Shown here one piece after another: positions 11,126 to 23,300 of a stretch of DNA of 64,000 nt. The stretch is from positions 38,157,088 through 38,221,087 of the forward strand of contig CM061919.1 of assembly GCA_031002005.1 (NCBI GenBank), written 5' to 3'. Numbering within the stretch: the stretch's first letter is position 1; the number at the start of each line of letters is the position of its first letter. The DNA is from Vandiemenella viatica. Its lineage: Eukaryota; Arthropoda; Insecta; Orthoptera; Morabidae. The notes below the pieces were generated by a model. It saw nothing but the letters and a program-made list of their open reading frames with translations, was not told the origin of the DNA and searched no databases. Position numbers and translations under genes: made by a program.

Positions 11126-12400
11126 ACACACTGGCGCAAATTAAAATCCCAACACCCAGACGATGTTGTGATAAATGAATGAAATTTGGCACTAAGTATG
11201 CCCACATGAAGAGTATTAAATGGTTTTAAATTGAAAGTTTTACATGTAATATTATGGGAATTCCGGAGCTATCTATTATGTAAATTGCTATGTTTTATAT
11301 TTTTTAACTTACTGGTGGCGTACAGTGTGGTATAACATGACAATTTGTTGTCCACGAGTTCTTGTTGGCTAAGTATGCCCAGGCGAAGAGTGACACTCTC
11401 TACACCCAAATGTCTAACTGTGAGATAGGTCGGAGAATGACGTGTTTTAAAAAGGTGCATCATATCGTGAAATCTCCCAAAGGATTGGCCGTAGTGCATT
11501 GTCAGTATACAGACTTGTTACACAGTGATGATAGAAGGCTCTAATCATCTAGGTCTATACAGATGGATAACAGCACGCGAAGACCGCCAAATTGTGTTGG
11601 TGGCTGCTGCTGGCAAATGGTTGACTGCAGGCCAGATCCAAGAAGTGGTTACAGAGAGAGTCACCCCACTCCCCGGACGATTGAAAACCAATTCCTTGAA
11701 GCTGGAGTACACTCTCTGACCCCTATGCAATGTGTCCCATTAATCTGATTTCATTGCCAGCATCATCTAACCTGGCGTAATGCACAACACAAAAGGACAG
11801 GTGAATGACGCACATTTGTGTTTAGAGACGAGTCTCCATTCTTTCTGTGGCAAAGTGATAATTCACGACATGTTCGCAGGCGTATTGAAAAACGGCTTAC
11901 CTGCTGTGATTTCAGAACATCACACAAGTGCAGTCACCGATGTCATTTTTTGGCGGCAATCAGTTTCGACGGCATGACTGAGTCGGCTGTTGTTGATGGC
12001 ACAATGACAGCCCACCACTATGTGGACGGGTTACTGCATCTTATTGTGATACCCTTCATGTTCACCATTCAAATCGCATCTTACAACAAGATAATGCCCG
12101 TCCTCATATTGCGGCCATCGTTACACAAGCCTTGCAAGGAGTTTCGATCACAATTTGAACAGCACAGTCCCCAGATTTGTCCCCAATAGAGCATGTCTGG
12201 GATACCAGGAGTAGATACATTTGATCACATGGTGACCCAGCACAAACTGCGCAACGACTGACTGCAAAAGACATGCAGGCGTAAAGAGAAATACTCAAAG
12301 AATACATTCGAAACACTTGTTGATTCAATGTCGGCAAGGATCCACGAATGTATATATTGGTGCTCAAGTTGGACGCATTTCTTACAGCAAACTGTATCTA
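11126..12400 (+). pseudogene. Tc1-like transposon with decayed transposase
   Basis: The left end, CACACTGGCGCAAATTAAAA, follows a TA and looks like a Tc1-family terminus; no matching right terminus is visible, so the element is 3'-eroded. Coding traces run through several frames. Around 11535-11690 is a helix-turn-helix segment with TAREDRQIVLVAAAGKWLTA. Around 11818-12080 is the DDE core: FRDESPFFLWQ carries the DES that normally reads DE.RF, then AISFDGMTESAVVDGTM, and the QDNARPH motif is recognisable at about 12084-12105. PNLSPIEHVWD-like sequence follows near 12172-12205. Stops and frameshifts throughout make it inactive. It lies wholly inside the hAT element and is younger than it. Confidence 0.8.
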
Positions 12401-13284
12401 AAGGTAATAACTTAGCCTGATCCATTTCCATTTGTTATCATTTCTTCTGGGTATGACCCTGGATATATCTTCAAAGTTTCCTAAAATTTTACCATTCCTG
12501 TATGCATGGTGAGATTCTAATATTTGCCAGTGAAACTATAGGGCGACCATAATATTTCGCTATAAATTTAAAAACTACCCAATCATTTGTTATTGAAACG
12601 TTAACATAGGTTGTATTTAAATGACTTCGCAAGGGATATCGAGAGGAATGTTAACAGAAGTGGCTTGATCAAAGTAGAAGCAATTCCAGACCCAGATGGG
12701 GTTCCATCGGTGCAAACCCAGAATCCGGGTCCCAAAAGTCGTGAGACCCTGGGAGAGACTGTATAGTCAGAGAAGCAACTCTACATTAAGTTCATTCATA
12801 AAAATAGAATAATAAATGCAATAAAAAAACAACACAACGCAATTTAAAAAAAATAATAAAGGCTTAGGTAATATAAGAACTATCTGCCTAAGATACACGT
12901 AGCTACAGACTTCTAAATATGACATTGTATGTACTGAAGACCGTCTTCACGTATTAATTTCACATTTCTAGCGCCGCTCTGTAGCATATAAATAAAAATG
13001 TTGTAAACTGCTTGAATGTTCGTTCAGTTTGATCAGGAACAAAAGTTCGACATCCCTGTCATTTAAGGAATTCACCTGTATTCGACAGAGAGGATACCCA
13101 CAATACAAATTTTCTTCTTCTCTAAATTTATTATGGAAAATTCATAGAGAATCAAAAGCTTATTTATTTCATCGCTATCATATTTGCATATTCTCGATCA
13201 GCAGAAAGCATAGCAAACTTACATGAATCTAGAATTTAAGTGCTTACTAATGTTACGATTTCGCTAGCAAAATACGCGGTTCCG

Positions 13285-13312
13285 ACATTTTTTATTTATT
13301 TATTTATTTAAA
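13285..13312. repeat. (TTTA)n simple repeat
   Basis: TTTATTTATTTATTTATTTA run; no other structure in the surrounding kilobase of the hAT interior. Confidence 0.7.
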
Positions 13313-14370
13313 TGGCTTTAGACCTTATCAGCCACACAGCCAAGTTCCTTGCGTTTTATGGCAATTCACATTTCATTACTTTACAGTTCTATATACATAG
13401 TTTAACAATTTATATTTCATTTCCTATGCAGTTTAAAAAATATTTAATTTACATTACAGTTCTATACACAATAGTTACGGTTCCGATTGTTTTAAACAAA
13501 TGCTCTACAAAAACTGATTACCAACGACGGACGATACCATCAACGAACACTTGGACCCGTTCGAATTGATTTGAAACCTGACAGTATTGCTAGTTTAATG
13601 CAGTTTTTATTAGCATAAATTCGAACATGATGCGATTTTATGTCGAATATAGGTGCACTGTCGATAATAGGCAGGTACGCAGAGTGTAAATCGGATAACG
13701 CGAAATGTACTCAGTTTGTACATCATGAATCTGTCAGATAATAAATTCAAAAATTACTAGAAAAAACTTCAAAGCACTTGTAAATCTTAGCTTGAAAGCT
13801 AATGGAATTCTAAATAAACAAATCAATTTTGAAACCCAGACTACGCGTATTCCGACATACACTTAGTTTTCATTTCCAAAGGAAAATCTAACACTTTTCT
13901 CTAAATATTTTCGAGGATTTACAATTTAACCGTCTAATTACTATGATTTTAGCAATTTTATATAAACTTTAATTTTAAAACTTCCTCTTTTTATGCAAGA
14001 AAACTTACATTATATCCACCACCGCTTCTAACAAACCAAACAATAGTGACGGACGGCAAGCACAACAATCAACGATTTCTTGTGATTGTTGGAGCTACAG
14101 AGCGATGCTCTCTTTGTTTAAGCCAACAATTATACTCTACTATAACGAATGAGCACAGCCCCCCGGATCACATTTGAAAAAGTGCTAGATCAACCTAAAA
14201 ACAAATATTCATAATAATAAAAGCAGACGTGTTTCGACACCAAAGTATAAAAGAAGTTTTTTTTTTTGTATCACACTAATTTCGATTACTAATTTCGAAA
14301 TGCGGGTGTCACTACCAAACGGGTGACACCCGGGGCGGACCGCCCCCACCGCCCCCTAGCTACGCCACTG

Positions 14371-14378
14371 CTTCAGTG
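14371..14378. repeat. 8-bp TSD, right copy, of the hAT-like element
   Basis: CTTCAGTG, identical to 9530-9537. Confidence 0.85.
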
Positions 14379-14689
14379 GAATATTAGTCCACCACATTTT
14401 GACTCTTGCTCATAGGTTACATTCATGTCGTTTGTTTATTAGTGATCTTACAATTGTACGAGTTATGGCGCCCAGATTCCTCTGGCACGACGAGTGCATA
14501 TTAAAATGTTGTTATCTCTGATTACTAGACTAATGAAAAGAACCTCACATATCCCAAGTATAAATTTCTGGATCTTTCGCCTTGATTTTCGGGCTAAAAC
14601 CAATGATTATATCAATGTTACTACCTTTTATATGTTGAAACATTACAACCTACTTTCACTCATTGTCGTAAGGTGACCATAAAATTTCG

Positions 14690-15930
14690 GCCTTCTTTTT
14701 TGCATTGTATCTGTAATTTTCTCTGGGCACCCATGTAGATTTTTATTTTTCCTCTTCCAGCAGATATCGTCATTTTCCTTTACTAGTCCTAGGAATTTAT
14801 TTTTTCTATAACTCCTAAATCTTTATTTTCTTATTCAATACCATTAAGGTGAATAGTGCCTCAGTCTTGACAACTGGTGTATAATGTCGAATCTTTGCTT
14901 TGTAGAAGATCGCTTTCTGGCTGTTTCCGATTTGTGTTGGCATATATACTAATTCCATGTTTCTAGTTCTTGATTTATTCACTTTTTTTTATCAAGCCTA
15001 TTAAGGTGGATCCATTCAGCCATATATAAAATTTTGTATACTTTACTAACTTTTCCATATTTCGTTGTCAGATGTTTTCACTATTGTATCTGTCTTCTAT
15101 ACACTGTTTTTCCTCATGAGGTTATGACACCTGCTTCTTTTTGCAATTGCGTGCATTTTTTCAACAATTTTTTGAGCTGCTTCTTTTTTTCTGTTAGTAA
15201 TGCCAGATCATCAACAAAATCAAGACATTTTAAATAAGTTGGCAGATAGACAATCTCCTTGCCTCGTATTTCCAAAAGGTCCGAAACTTTACCAAGAAAC
15301 TTAAATTTAGGAATAGGAACTGTTTGATAAGTAATCGCTCTAGTCTAACTATCTATTTCAGATTCTTCCAAAACTTTTAAAAATTTCTTCCTGTTAATTG
15401 ATTAACATTTATTTACTTCTTTTAGCTCTTATTCTCATAATAATTTTAATATTAAAGATTTGTTCTACACAAGACCTTCCCTTTCGGAAACCAACTTGAT
15501 ATTGATGGCCTGCCTGGTTTAGCAGGGCCTGGACTAACGACATCCCTCTGTATTTGTTTGTATCATGAAGTGCTTGCAAGGCACATTTCTAGTCTCTAGG
15601 GATCTCTATTTCTTCCAGATTTCACAAACCAGTCGATGTAAATTTTATATTGTTTTATCCTCTAAAATTTTTCACATTTCTCCTACTGTTCCTTCTTCTC
15701 CTGGTGCTTTGTTGTTCTTGAGCTCTAATGATTTGTTTTATTTCTTCCAGGCTTGGGTGGTTTTGACTCTGATTTTACTTTAGGTGGTTGTTCGAATCTT
15801 AATCTCTCCAACGGTTCCTTGCTCTTTAGAAAAGTTTCAAAATAACTGGCCAACAATTGGCAATTACCTTTTTTAATCAAGGCTAGAGTTCCGTCCTTCT
15901 TTTGCTCTTTTAAAGACTGTTGCACTTTAT
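14690..15930 (-). pseudogene. LINE E: decayed reverse transcriptase relic
   Basis: Read on the minus strand from 15925 to 14690, several frames give consecutive pieces of a LINE ORF2. A linker with QLLASYFETFLKS comes first. The RT block YQVGFRKGRSCVEQIFNIKI follows at about 15525-15435. Then come LDFVDDLALL (the YADD-box region) near 15225-15190, YGKVSKVYKILYMAEWIHL near 15065-15005, and SRTRNMELVYMPTQIGNSQK with KAKIRHYTPVVKTEALF near 14980-14860. This order matches an insect LINE type whose post-RT region reads KYLGEWI...R..KM..AYQLT...; I know that type from memory only. Stops and frame changes every 50-100 bases show old decay. Confidence 0.75.
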
Positions 15931-16264
15931 TTCACGTGCACTGAATAATCTACGAAAGAAACAAAGTACCGTAAATACCTTTTTTAGCTGACACACTATC
16001 ATCTCAACGATCTCATCCTTGCCAAACTATTATTAAAAGTCTTTGGTTTCCTTTATTCTATACTCTTTTGACTGAAAGATTCGCGCGTTGTTAAAAGCAA
16101 TCACTATGGAATGTCAAACACCAGCCTACACTGTTTGTTTTGCTTGAAATGTGAAGTTATCCTCAATTTGCTCGATATGTTTTGTTAATAAATAATGAGC
16201 TTATAATATATTTAAATTTAAATAGAGCCTGTGAAGGCTCTATGTGGTCTAAGATACGCCTCTA

Positions 16265-16455
16265 TCCTGGTAATCTTACCAGGTAAAGGGGACTAAAGTT
16301 TAACGTGGTAGCCGAATCGCGGAGCGTCATCGTTTATTTTGCCAGAGATAAAGGTCAGTTTTAATTCCGGTAAAAATTCAAGCTCAGACCGGGACTTTCC
16401 ATTCTCCAGACACGCCTCGTAATCAACTGAGCCACGAGACCAAAGATGCCGTGGA
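16265..16455 (-). mobile_element. tRNA-derived SINE (family 2)
   Basis: Contains TAAAGTTTAACGTGGTAGCC, then GCCAGAGATAAAGGTCAG and a degenerate minus-strand tRNA-like head (GCCTCGTAATCAACTGAGCC). It shares this order of blocks with 21.73-21.93 and 56.5-56.7 kb. Confidence 0.65.
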
Positions 16456-17756
16456 AATGTTTAAGAAAACGAGTATTTGCTGAATGTATCTAAAAGTAAT
16501 GATAAATATGTATTAAATCAATAAAAACATTTTTCCCCAGACAGTGCAATTTATTTTTGTTATACTTAAACTCATGTACCTTTACTGTTTCTAATCCCAA
16601 CGGCTAATCACTGCCAGCAAGTTCATCTGTATTACTACGTCATTGAATCCAACAATCAATTACAGATATGAAATAATAACTAGCCTACAGCTCTACGAAG
16701 ACGTGGTAGAACTCTGCCGCTCATTAGGTTGGCATCAGGCCAGAACTGGAGCAGACGCTTTCACGCGGGTGTGGCTAGACCACTTTCCATCTCGAGATAT
16801 CGATTACGGAGTCGAGGAGCTGTGGTCGCGTCAGACCGCAGTCCCTTTGGCCTACTTAGTGCTAAGGATTGATGGCTAAATGTTGAGCCCAGCTCACGTT
16901 ACAGTGACCTGAATTTATACGAGTACTAGCTCCACCTAGCAGCGATTAGTTTCAATAACAGTCTCGACATCTGTATTTGGATGGTTGTTGCAGAGAAGTA
17001 AAACGTTTTCCAGTATGATGCTGTCATGTTGGACTTCGTCCAAAATATTGTAGTCTTGATTTATATAATTTTGTCGCTTCTGAATTAAATCCATCGTTTG
17101 TTTGTCTCTTTATTTCTACTTACAAATTTTCAGGTGTGCAATAGTTTAGTTCTTGCTGTCCCAAACGCTATAATAAAGTTTGCAAAAATCGTGGGATTGT
17201 AAATAAATAGAGCGGAGGTATATTTTCACGAGTATTAAATGAAAGATAGTAACACGTCTACTGTTAAAATTTTAAAATAACTGGACTAGTCATTTCAACT
17301 TTAATTCTTCCGTAAATAATGTTTATTATTCGACAAAGAAACCGATTAAAAGAATAATTAATACAGGGTTATCAAAAAAGAAGGAGCAGAATTTTGCATT
17401 ATTATTTCTCACAACAAGGCGTCTACGGCCTGACGCAGCTTGGGCGTGACCACCACTACCATCATAACACCATACATCTCGCAATACTAATAGTCTTAGT
17501 CCAGCAAGATTTGCTGGCATTACAGTGACTGTCGCGGGCAATCCTCGGTTGCCGGATTTTTCTCATTCAGTTGGCCTCTCGCTTACGTTCACGCTTCTAA
17601 ATGACTACAGCAAGTACCACACGCAGTCATGCCGTCGTGTGGTGTGGCGTATTTAATTTCATTTTGTATTGCCGACAGATTTTCAATGTGGAAATAAGTG
17701 TAGTTAACTGTTTTAAAACTTTAAATATTTGTAAAAGCGCTGATATATATATATAT
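16456..17756. other. Non-coding DNA, nothing recognised
   Basis: One open stretch (16643-16879, plus) is GC-richer than its flanks but has no recognisable motif. A short (TA)n run lies at 17743-17757 just before the next transposon. Confidence 0.5.
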
Positions 17757-18455
17757 AGAGGGTGATTATAATTAAAGTTTAAGTTTCAAAACGCTCTAAT
17801 AAACGAACCACTGATTAGAATGACGTCAAAATTGAACGGCGTATTATTGAAGGGACAAAGAACATGAACAAAAAAAAAAATTCGAAGCAACAGAATTTCG
17901 TCTACAAATGACAAATCGTAAAACATATGGAAACGGGCTTCGTCTGTCCACAGAATTTACCACGGCCGATCATCGTCCACTTCCATGCGAGCAAGAAATT
18001 CCAAAGCAAAACCCTCTCTTGCTAGCAGGTCAAGGAAACAACTCCTGCACGTGGCAAATTTTGTAAGGATAGCATTGCAGGATGTTTCGTAGAATGTTAT
18101 GCACCGTGCTCACAGGCCTGTCCAATGTTCGGGCAATTCTCCGTGAACTGCATGGCTGCACACCACCGCTCGACGCCTCCTGAACTGCTGTGGCCACTTC
18201 TTCAACTACCGCTGAATCACATCTTTTCCTTCCTCTACCAGACTGCACATCAAACGAACCTGAATTTTCGAATTTTTTCATCATTTTCACCGGACCCATG
18301 ACAGTCATCGGTCCAACGCCTTTTTTCATACCCTTGAGGGTCCTGAACTCCTGCAGAGTTACTGGTGCAGAATCACCGTTCATGTTCTTTCCCCCTTCTT
18401 CAATAATACGCCGTTCAATTTTGACGTCATTCTAATCAGTGGTTCGTTTGTCTGG
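17757..18455 (-). mobile_element. IS630/Tc1-mariner-type transposon, deletion derivative with long inverted arms
   Basis: The left arm at about 17803-17872 (TAAACGAACCACTGATTAGA, then ATGACGTCAAAATTGAACGG) is repeated in inverse at about 18380-18448. The left arm has an additional outer GAGGGTGATTATAATTAAAG end that is missing on the right, so the right terminus is eroded. Between the arms, the minus strand carries the start of a transposase (see the next entry). Outer ends of the GGGTGAT...TAAAG type are usual for mariner-like elements. Confidence 0.7.
17890..18383 (-). pseudogene. Mariner/IS630-type transposase, N-terminal fragment
   Basis: The open stretch 18383-18030 begins MNGDSAPVTLQEFRTLKGMK and contains KKFENSGSFDVQSGRGRKR, a linker, then ARTLDRPVSTVHNILRN and CYPYKICHVQELFP, i.e. 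the second helix-turn-helix of an IS630-like transposase. A frameshift follows, after which LAREGFALEFLARMEVD and the first DDE aspartate region, LWTDEA, can be read to about 17940. The catalytic rest is absent. The first helix-turn-helix seems shortened. It is a broken fragment. Confidence 0.75.
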
Positions 18456-18884
18456 ATGTATGATGTGCTGATCCTACACTTATGTTTGTGTGTGCTTATG
18501 TGTGGTGACGTATGGATTTGTGGGTGAGGCCTAGTCTGAATATGGTAGTTATGATATATGTCGACTGGTACTCACGGTACCTGGGGGCACATGTTACTGC
18601 ATGTCAGAAAAGGCTTAGGTGTTGGGATAGACGTGGTGGTGCTGATATGAACAGTTTTGTACCTACGACACATGATACTGGATGGCGGAGAGGTCTTTAG
18701 TGTGAGATAAATGAGACGATGTTGATGATTTTTTGGTTTGTCATGAGCCATTGGGGGTTCTGGAAACACTTTTTCGCTGCCATAATTGGGCTGGTTGTTA
18801 TGTGCAGCTCAATGTAGGCATGGAAATGTGCGTGTGTTTGCGTCAATCTTTGTGTCTGTATGTGTAAATATGGTGATACATTAC

Positions 18885-18888
<4 letters not shown>

Positions 18889-18925
<37 letters not shown>
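18889..18925. repeat. (TG)n microsatellite
   Basis: About 18 uninterrupted TG units. Confidence 0.95.
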
Positions 18926-18926
<1 letters not shown>

Positions 18927-19304
18927 TGCGTATGTATGCGTAAATATGGTCAGACCTTCCTTTAACTCGTTTGTCTGGATGTAGGATGTGCAGTTTATTT
19001 CCTCCACTAATGTTTGTGTGTGTCTGCTTCCTCTGTAGGAGTTCTATGTTGGTGCTGGTTGAAGTGTCGAGCTCGCTGTGGACATGGAAATGAGCGTGAG
19101 TGCGTTATTCCTCTGTGGATTTGAGTCGAAAATATATGGTTATAGAATTATACTCACCATGAATGTGTGCTTCTAAAAATTGTTTCAGGCCTTAGGCATT
19201 CTCCCATTTCACTGTGCTGTTTACAGTTTATTGTTGTTTGTTTTGGCATATGAAGTGTGTTTCTCACGTTTTTCACTATATGCACTTCGGGGTAAAAATC
19301 ATTT

Positions 19305-19640
19305 AATAGAGAGGGTGCTGAGGGGGTGTTCCAGAGAAGCGAAGGACTTGGGTTCAGACCTTTGCTTGCATATTGTGGTGTAGTATGGAGTCCACATTTA
19401 TTGCAGGGTGCAAAGGAGAGCAGCTAGATTTATTAGTGGAAAATATGTCACCAAGTAACATAATAAAGGAGCTGGGCTGGATGTCACTGGAAAATAGGAA
19501 CTGTGTTGTGGGCTGTATATGGCGTATAATGATGTTAGAATGGATATTGGTGGAATAATTCTGGGTGGTGTCTGGAGCCTAAGTTGACCATGACCACAAT
19601 CTGGCACTAGACTTTAGGTGATGAGGCCTGAGTGGATAAA
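19305..19640 (+). pseudogene. LINE A relic (C-terminal ORF2 fragment)
   Basis: Recognisable by GAGAGGGTGCTGAGGGGGTG, VVWSPHLLQG-like and IIKELGWMSLENRN coding traces and GACCATGACCACAATCTGGC, which align in order with LINE A copy 1. It is old and heavily deleted. Confidence 0.7.
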
Positions 19641-20044
19641 ATATCCAAACACCCACTTTCATATACGAATGACCTAACAATTGATGACAGTTCTAGTGTG
19701 TATGCTATCTTCGGCGTAATAGAACTAGTGTCTGTTCCTATGGTGACGATTTGGATAATTGTCAATGTGTGGAGATCTGCTATAAAATGTGGGTTATGAT
19801 GTCTGTTTGATGACCATGAAATTATCAGTTAGCTAAGAGCATTATGATAACTTTATCGTGTGCGCTGTGTTTTTTCCATGCCTTTGTATGTGAATGAATT
19901 TTTAAATTAAGCGTTTGTCGCGGCTATCTTGACTTCCCAGTCTACCGTGTATTATTACTGGTACATTGCTGTCGTTACACATGTGAAATTAAACGACCAT
20001 CTAAAATTCTAGTATTTCCAACATATCAGGCTTTTTTTTTTTTA

Positions 20045-20175
20045 GGACTTTGTGCCTCGTCGATACCATCGTCATTAGTGGTGAGAACGGATGTTGGGCA
20101 AGAAACGGTTAGGAATTTGGCCATGGACTTTTGAAGATCTCTTTCCCTGCATTCGTCTGGACAGATTGCAGGAAT
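20045..20175 (-). mobile_element. SINE family 1, partial and diverged
   Basis: Shows the 3' (non-tRNA) part of family 1: GCCTCGTCGATACC, TTTGGCCATGGAC and CCCTGCATTCGTCTGGA. The tRNA-like head is missing. Confidence 0.6.
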
Positions 20176-20940
20176 CCAGGCACTCTTCCATTTCACTGTT
20201 CTGTTTACAGTTTGCTGCAGTTTTGTTTTGGGGTATGAACTGTTTTTCTCACGTTGTTCACTACATGTCCTTCAGGACAAAATCGTCATAAGTGGATGTA
20301 CAAGATAAGCGAAGAAATTGTGTTAGAAACCCAAAGTCAGACCATTGTGTGCATATAGTGGTGTAATATGGAGTCCACAGTTAGTGAGCAAGGGAAGGCT
20401 GCTAGCGTGTAAATATGGTGATACCTTCCTTAAACAAGTCTGTCTGGACGTATGATTTGCTGTTCCTCCAATTATGTTTCTTTGTGCTTGTGTGTGGAGA
20501 CGTATGGATTTGCGTGTGAGGCCTAGTATGAATATGAGGGTTTCTGGTATCTGCTGATAGTCAAGTGTCTATTGCAATTTATGGCACCTGGGCCACTATT
20601 AATGAATGGCAGAAAGGGTTGTTGTGTGGGGGAAACGTGGTGGTGATCTATGTATTAATGGTACATGTAATCAATTGAGTGTGATAAGCACTTTGTATGG
20701 GATAAACAATGAGGTGTGTGGTGAATACATGTCATCTTTTGCACACCCTCTATTTCGTCAGGCCGATGATATGTGAGGAGAGTTCTGTTTTTCAGTCAGT
20801 CATGAGGCAAGAGAGTACTGCACCACTTTTTTGTTTCCATGATTGGTGTTGGTAGTTGTGCTGAACTCGTTGTACACATGGACACGTGTAACTGCGTCTC
20901 TCTTTGTGCATGTGAGCGTAAGTATAGTTGTCGCGGTAGC

Positions 20941-21724
20941 TGATTTCTATATAGATGTTAGTATAGAGTTTAGTAATAATGAAGGCAGAGTACTTCCAAG
21001 CCAGCACGGTAGCAGGAAGGTTACACCGCTAGTACACGACACCGAAGCCCAGGCCGCTGGGCTGGCAGTTTTTACTGTGGGAACGCTGTAGAGCACAACC
21101 AGTACATGAGGCTAACACACTATGGGCACGTGATACACACGCGTGTTCGTAGTGACTGTCAGCCAATGAGAAGAAGGCTTTCCCCACCTTCCGGAATCGA
21201 GGGCGCCTCTTTGCGCGCACGATTCGCCCCAGTCCGCGATGTGATTTTCAGTGGTGAGAACCTGTTACGGTCTAATCAAGCCATTTTGGGCATCTTTCCA
21301 AGAATCCTCCCTCTGCTGGCTTGTGATGCATTCTGTCTCAACATCGGATCCTATGGTCCATCATTCTAATACCAGGAATGCTGATTTTATGTACCAGTCG
21401 ATTGTAATTGTACCATACAACTGCTCTCGCCGAATAAATCAAGTAACCGCAATTCTTTACATTATTCAAGGAGCACCTACGTCCCAATTTTAGACCAGTT
21501 AAGTCTCTGTGCATGTATTTTATCCCAGCTAGGAACTTACAGATGACGGCTGGAAACCGGAAGTACCTCAGTAGGCAGTAAGTAGACGCTGGAACGGACC
21601 CACAGTGGGTAAGTTCGACTCTCGCTCGGTCAGCACGCGACATACCGATATCTTTCTTGACCACGTTAGGCCTTCGTTTGTCTTGAATCTTTGCTTTTGA
21701 AACTGTACACAACAATAGAGTTGT
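20941..21724. other. Non-coding DNA, nothing recognised
   Basis: About 21020-21245 is GC-richer, with several CpGs. No repeat partner or protein homology is seen. Confidence 0.4.
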
Positions 21725-21930
21725 TATCCTTATAAAAGACCTACAGTTTAACGTGGAATCTGGAGCCACAGAAACATTTTAGCTTACTTCACATTACACA
21801 GCAATCTGTGCCAGAGATGAAGGTGGGTTAAGGGATTATCAAAATCACCGCCCAGACAGGGATTTGAACCGAGTACCTTTCTATCTCCGGTCAGACGCCT
21901 TAACCACTGAGCGACAGTCGAGATGCTGAG
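21725..21930 (-). mobile_element. tRNA-derived SINE (family 2), best-preserved copy
   Basis: Minus strand: tRNA-like head with GCTCAGTGGTTAAGGCGTCT (A-box region, similar to tRNA-Leu/Ser D-arm sequence) and an exact B box, GGTTCAAATCC, at about 21870-21880. The body follows with CATCTCTGGCACAGATTGCT, then CCACGTTAAACTGTAGGTC. No closing acceptor stem is seen, so it is a SINE and not a tRNA gene. Confidence 0.8.
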
Positions 21931-23040
21931 ATTTGATGTTTATATTAATTCTTTCTTACCTCGTGACATTCGAGTTTGAGATACCCCCGTAAGTTGCACG
22001 TCTATGTTATTCACAGCAATGTGTGGCAGAGAGTATGTGTCACCCACATAAAAATATATCTCATCTCATAAACATTAGCAACGCGTAAAGGTATACATGC
22101 TTTGGCATAGAATTTCATAACGTGTAAGGCAATAAATGGATATTAAGTGAAGACTCAGGTAAAAAAGGGGGGGCAGGATGTGAAGGCAAGAGAGGCCTAT
22201 GACACACATGGAATCACAAGTATTGATTGACGTATTATATTGTAATAAAATGTATTTTAAAATTTCAATAAATCTGTATCATTTATCAAGAAATTATGTT
22301 TTTTAGTTAACAAAACCCCTACCCAACAATTTTTAATATTCCTCGAGTATGATGGATTAGTATAGTACTCTTATTACGAGTATGAAATACTAGAAACAAA
22401 AAGAGAACAGCGTTTAAAACTGACATATCACAAGAGGCGCGTAAGAGCATGTCCATCAAGTTAAATAAGACAACTTGGAGTGGGTATAAAAAAAATGGCA
22501 TCTACAAAGAAATGACCTTATATAAGGTAGAGATGAGTGAGGGGAAGGGGTGGGGGATTTTCAAGTAAAGACTTATTTGAGCCAAAAATAGTATTTGCAG
22601 AAGGAAACAATAAGTTTTGTCCAAAAACTAAGAAAAAAAATATATTTAGAAGTTAATTTATGGTTATTTAACAATTACTGAATTAAAATAGTTCAGTATA
22701 TCAATAACACATGACAAAATGCTAGGGAGAAATTTTATAACGAAGGTTAACAGCAAGTAAGCGGATTTCCTCAGTGTTATTGGTCAAAAGTGACGACAGT
22801 CTGCTAAAAAGCTATTTAATTTTATGGTAACTAAACAATTAATAAATTATAATAATTCGAAATATCAATAAGACATGACAAAATGCTCTTCGAAGGTCCT
22901 AGGAAGAAAATTTCAGGTTTGGTAATAACGATTGTTGAGGGACCTCTAATTTATAGCAGCTAGCAGTTTATAACATTACCCGCGCATTCGACACTTGTGA
23001 ATCCGTATTGACATACTAGGAATAGCGTCTAAAGGAAACC
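21931..23040. other. AT-rich DNA, nothing recognised
   Basis: Two similar stretches, around 22660-22740 and 22810-22890 (AACAATTA.TGAATTA.. and AATATCAATAACACATGACAAAATGCT), suggest a small local duplication of about 150 bp. No coding. Confidence 0.45.
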
Positions 23041-23300
23041 GTTGTTCGCCCCGCGGCGGTGCTGAGTGTGTGCTGCTCACCGCTGCGTCAGCCACGACGA
23101 GTAACGGTACACCCAGAAATAGCTATATGCCCCGCAGGGATCGCGGCCGAGCTCCTAGGCACGCGTCACGCACAGACTGAGGTTTGTGCTGCCATCTCGC
23201 GGCGCGTTAGGGCCTGGCCACGCCCCCCTGCACTCTGATTGGCTGATTCAAAAGCCCGCCAACGCTTCCCATCGGCTGGTCCTGGGGAAAACCGGAATAT
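23040..23300. promoter_or_regulatory. CpG-rich patch with GC-box and CCAAT-like motifs
   Basis: A local island of CpG-dense sequence in AT-rich surroundings. It contains GGCCACGCCCCCCTGC (GC-box-like) followed about 5 bases later by TCTGATTGGCTG (inverted CCAAT). No convincing downstream exon is visible, so a promoter role is only a possibility; a repeat end is an alternative. Confidence 0.3.

Larger units (their letters stand above)
9538..14370. mobile_element. hAT-like DNA transposon, 4.8 kb, no transposase visible
   Basis: Left end CAATGGCGTAGCTAGC and right end (reverse complement) CAGTGGCGTAGCTAGG form a terminal inverted repeat with one early mismatch. Just inside, both ends share a GTGACACCCGGGGCGG block. 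Exact 8-bp direct repeats flank the element. CAGTG-type TIRs with 8-bp duplications are the signature of hAT. The interior holds no recognisable hAT transposase; it contains a family 2 SINE, a decayed Tc1 transposon, a (TTTA)n run and AT-rich filler. It is therefore a non-autonomous or gutted copy that later received other insertions. Confidence 0.82.
18456..20940. repeat. Dispersed, partly self-duplicated repeat block
   Basis: Two diverged copies of one sequence are visible: 18440-18860 and 20400-20900 share TGTCTGGA.GTATGAT, GACGTATGGATTTG and GAGGCCTAGT.TGAATATG in order. A part of it recurs at 18955-19180. The stretch 19075-19870 is related over its whole length to 50180-50940. LINE A and SINE fragments are embedded (listed separately). 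No host coding sequence is apparent. Confidence 0.65.
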
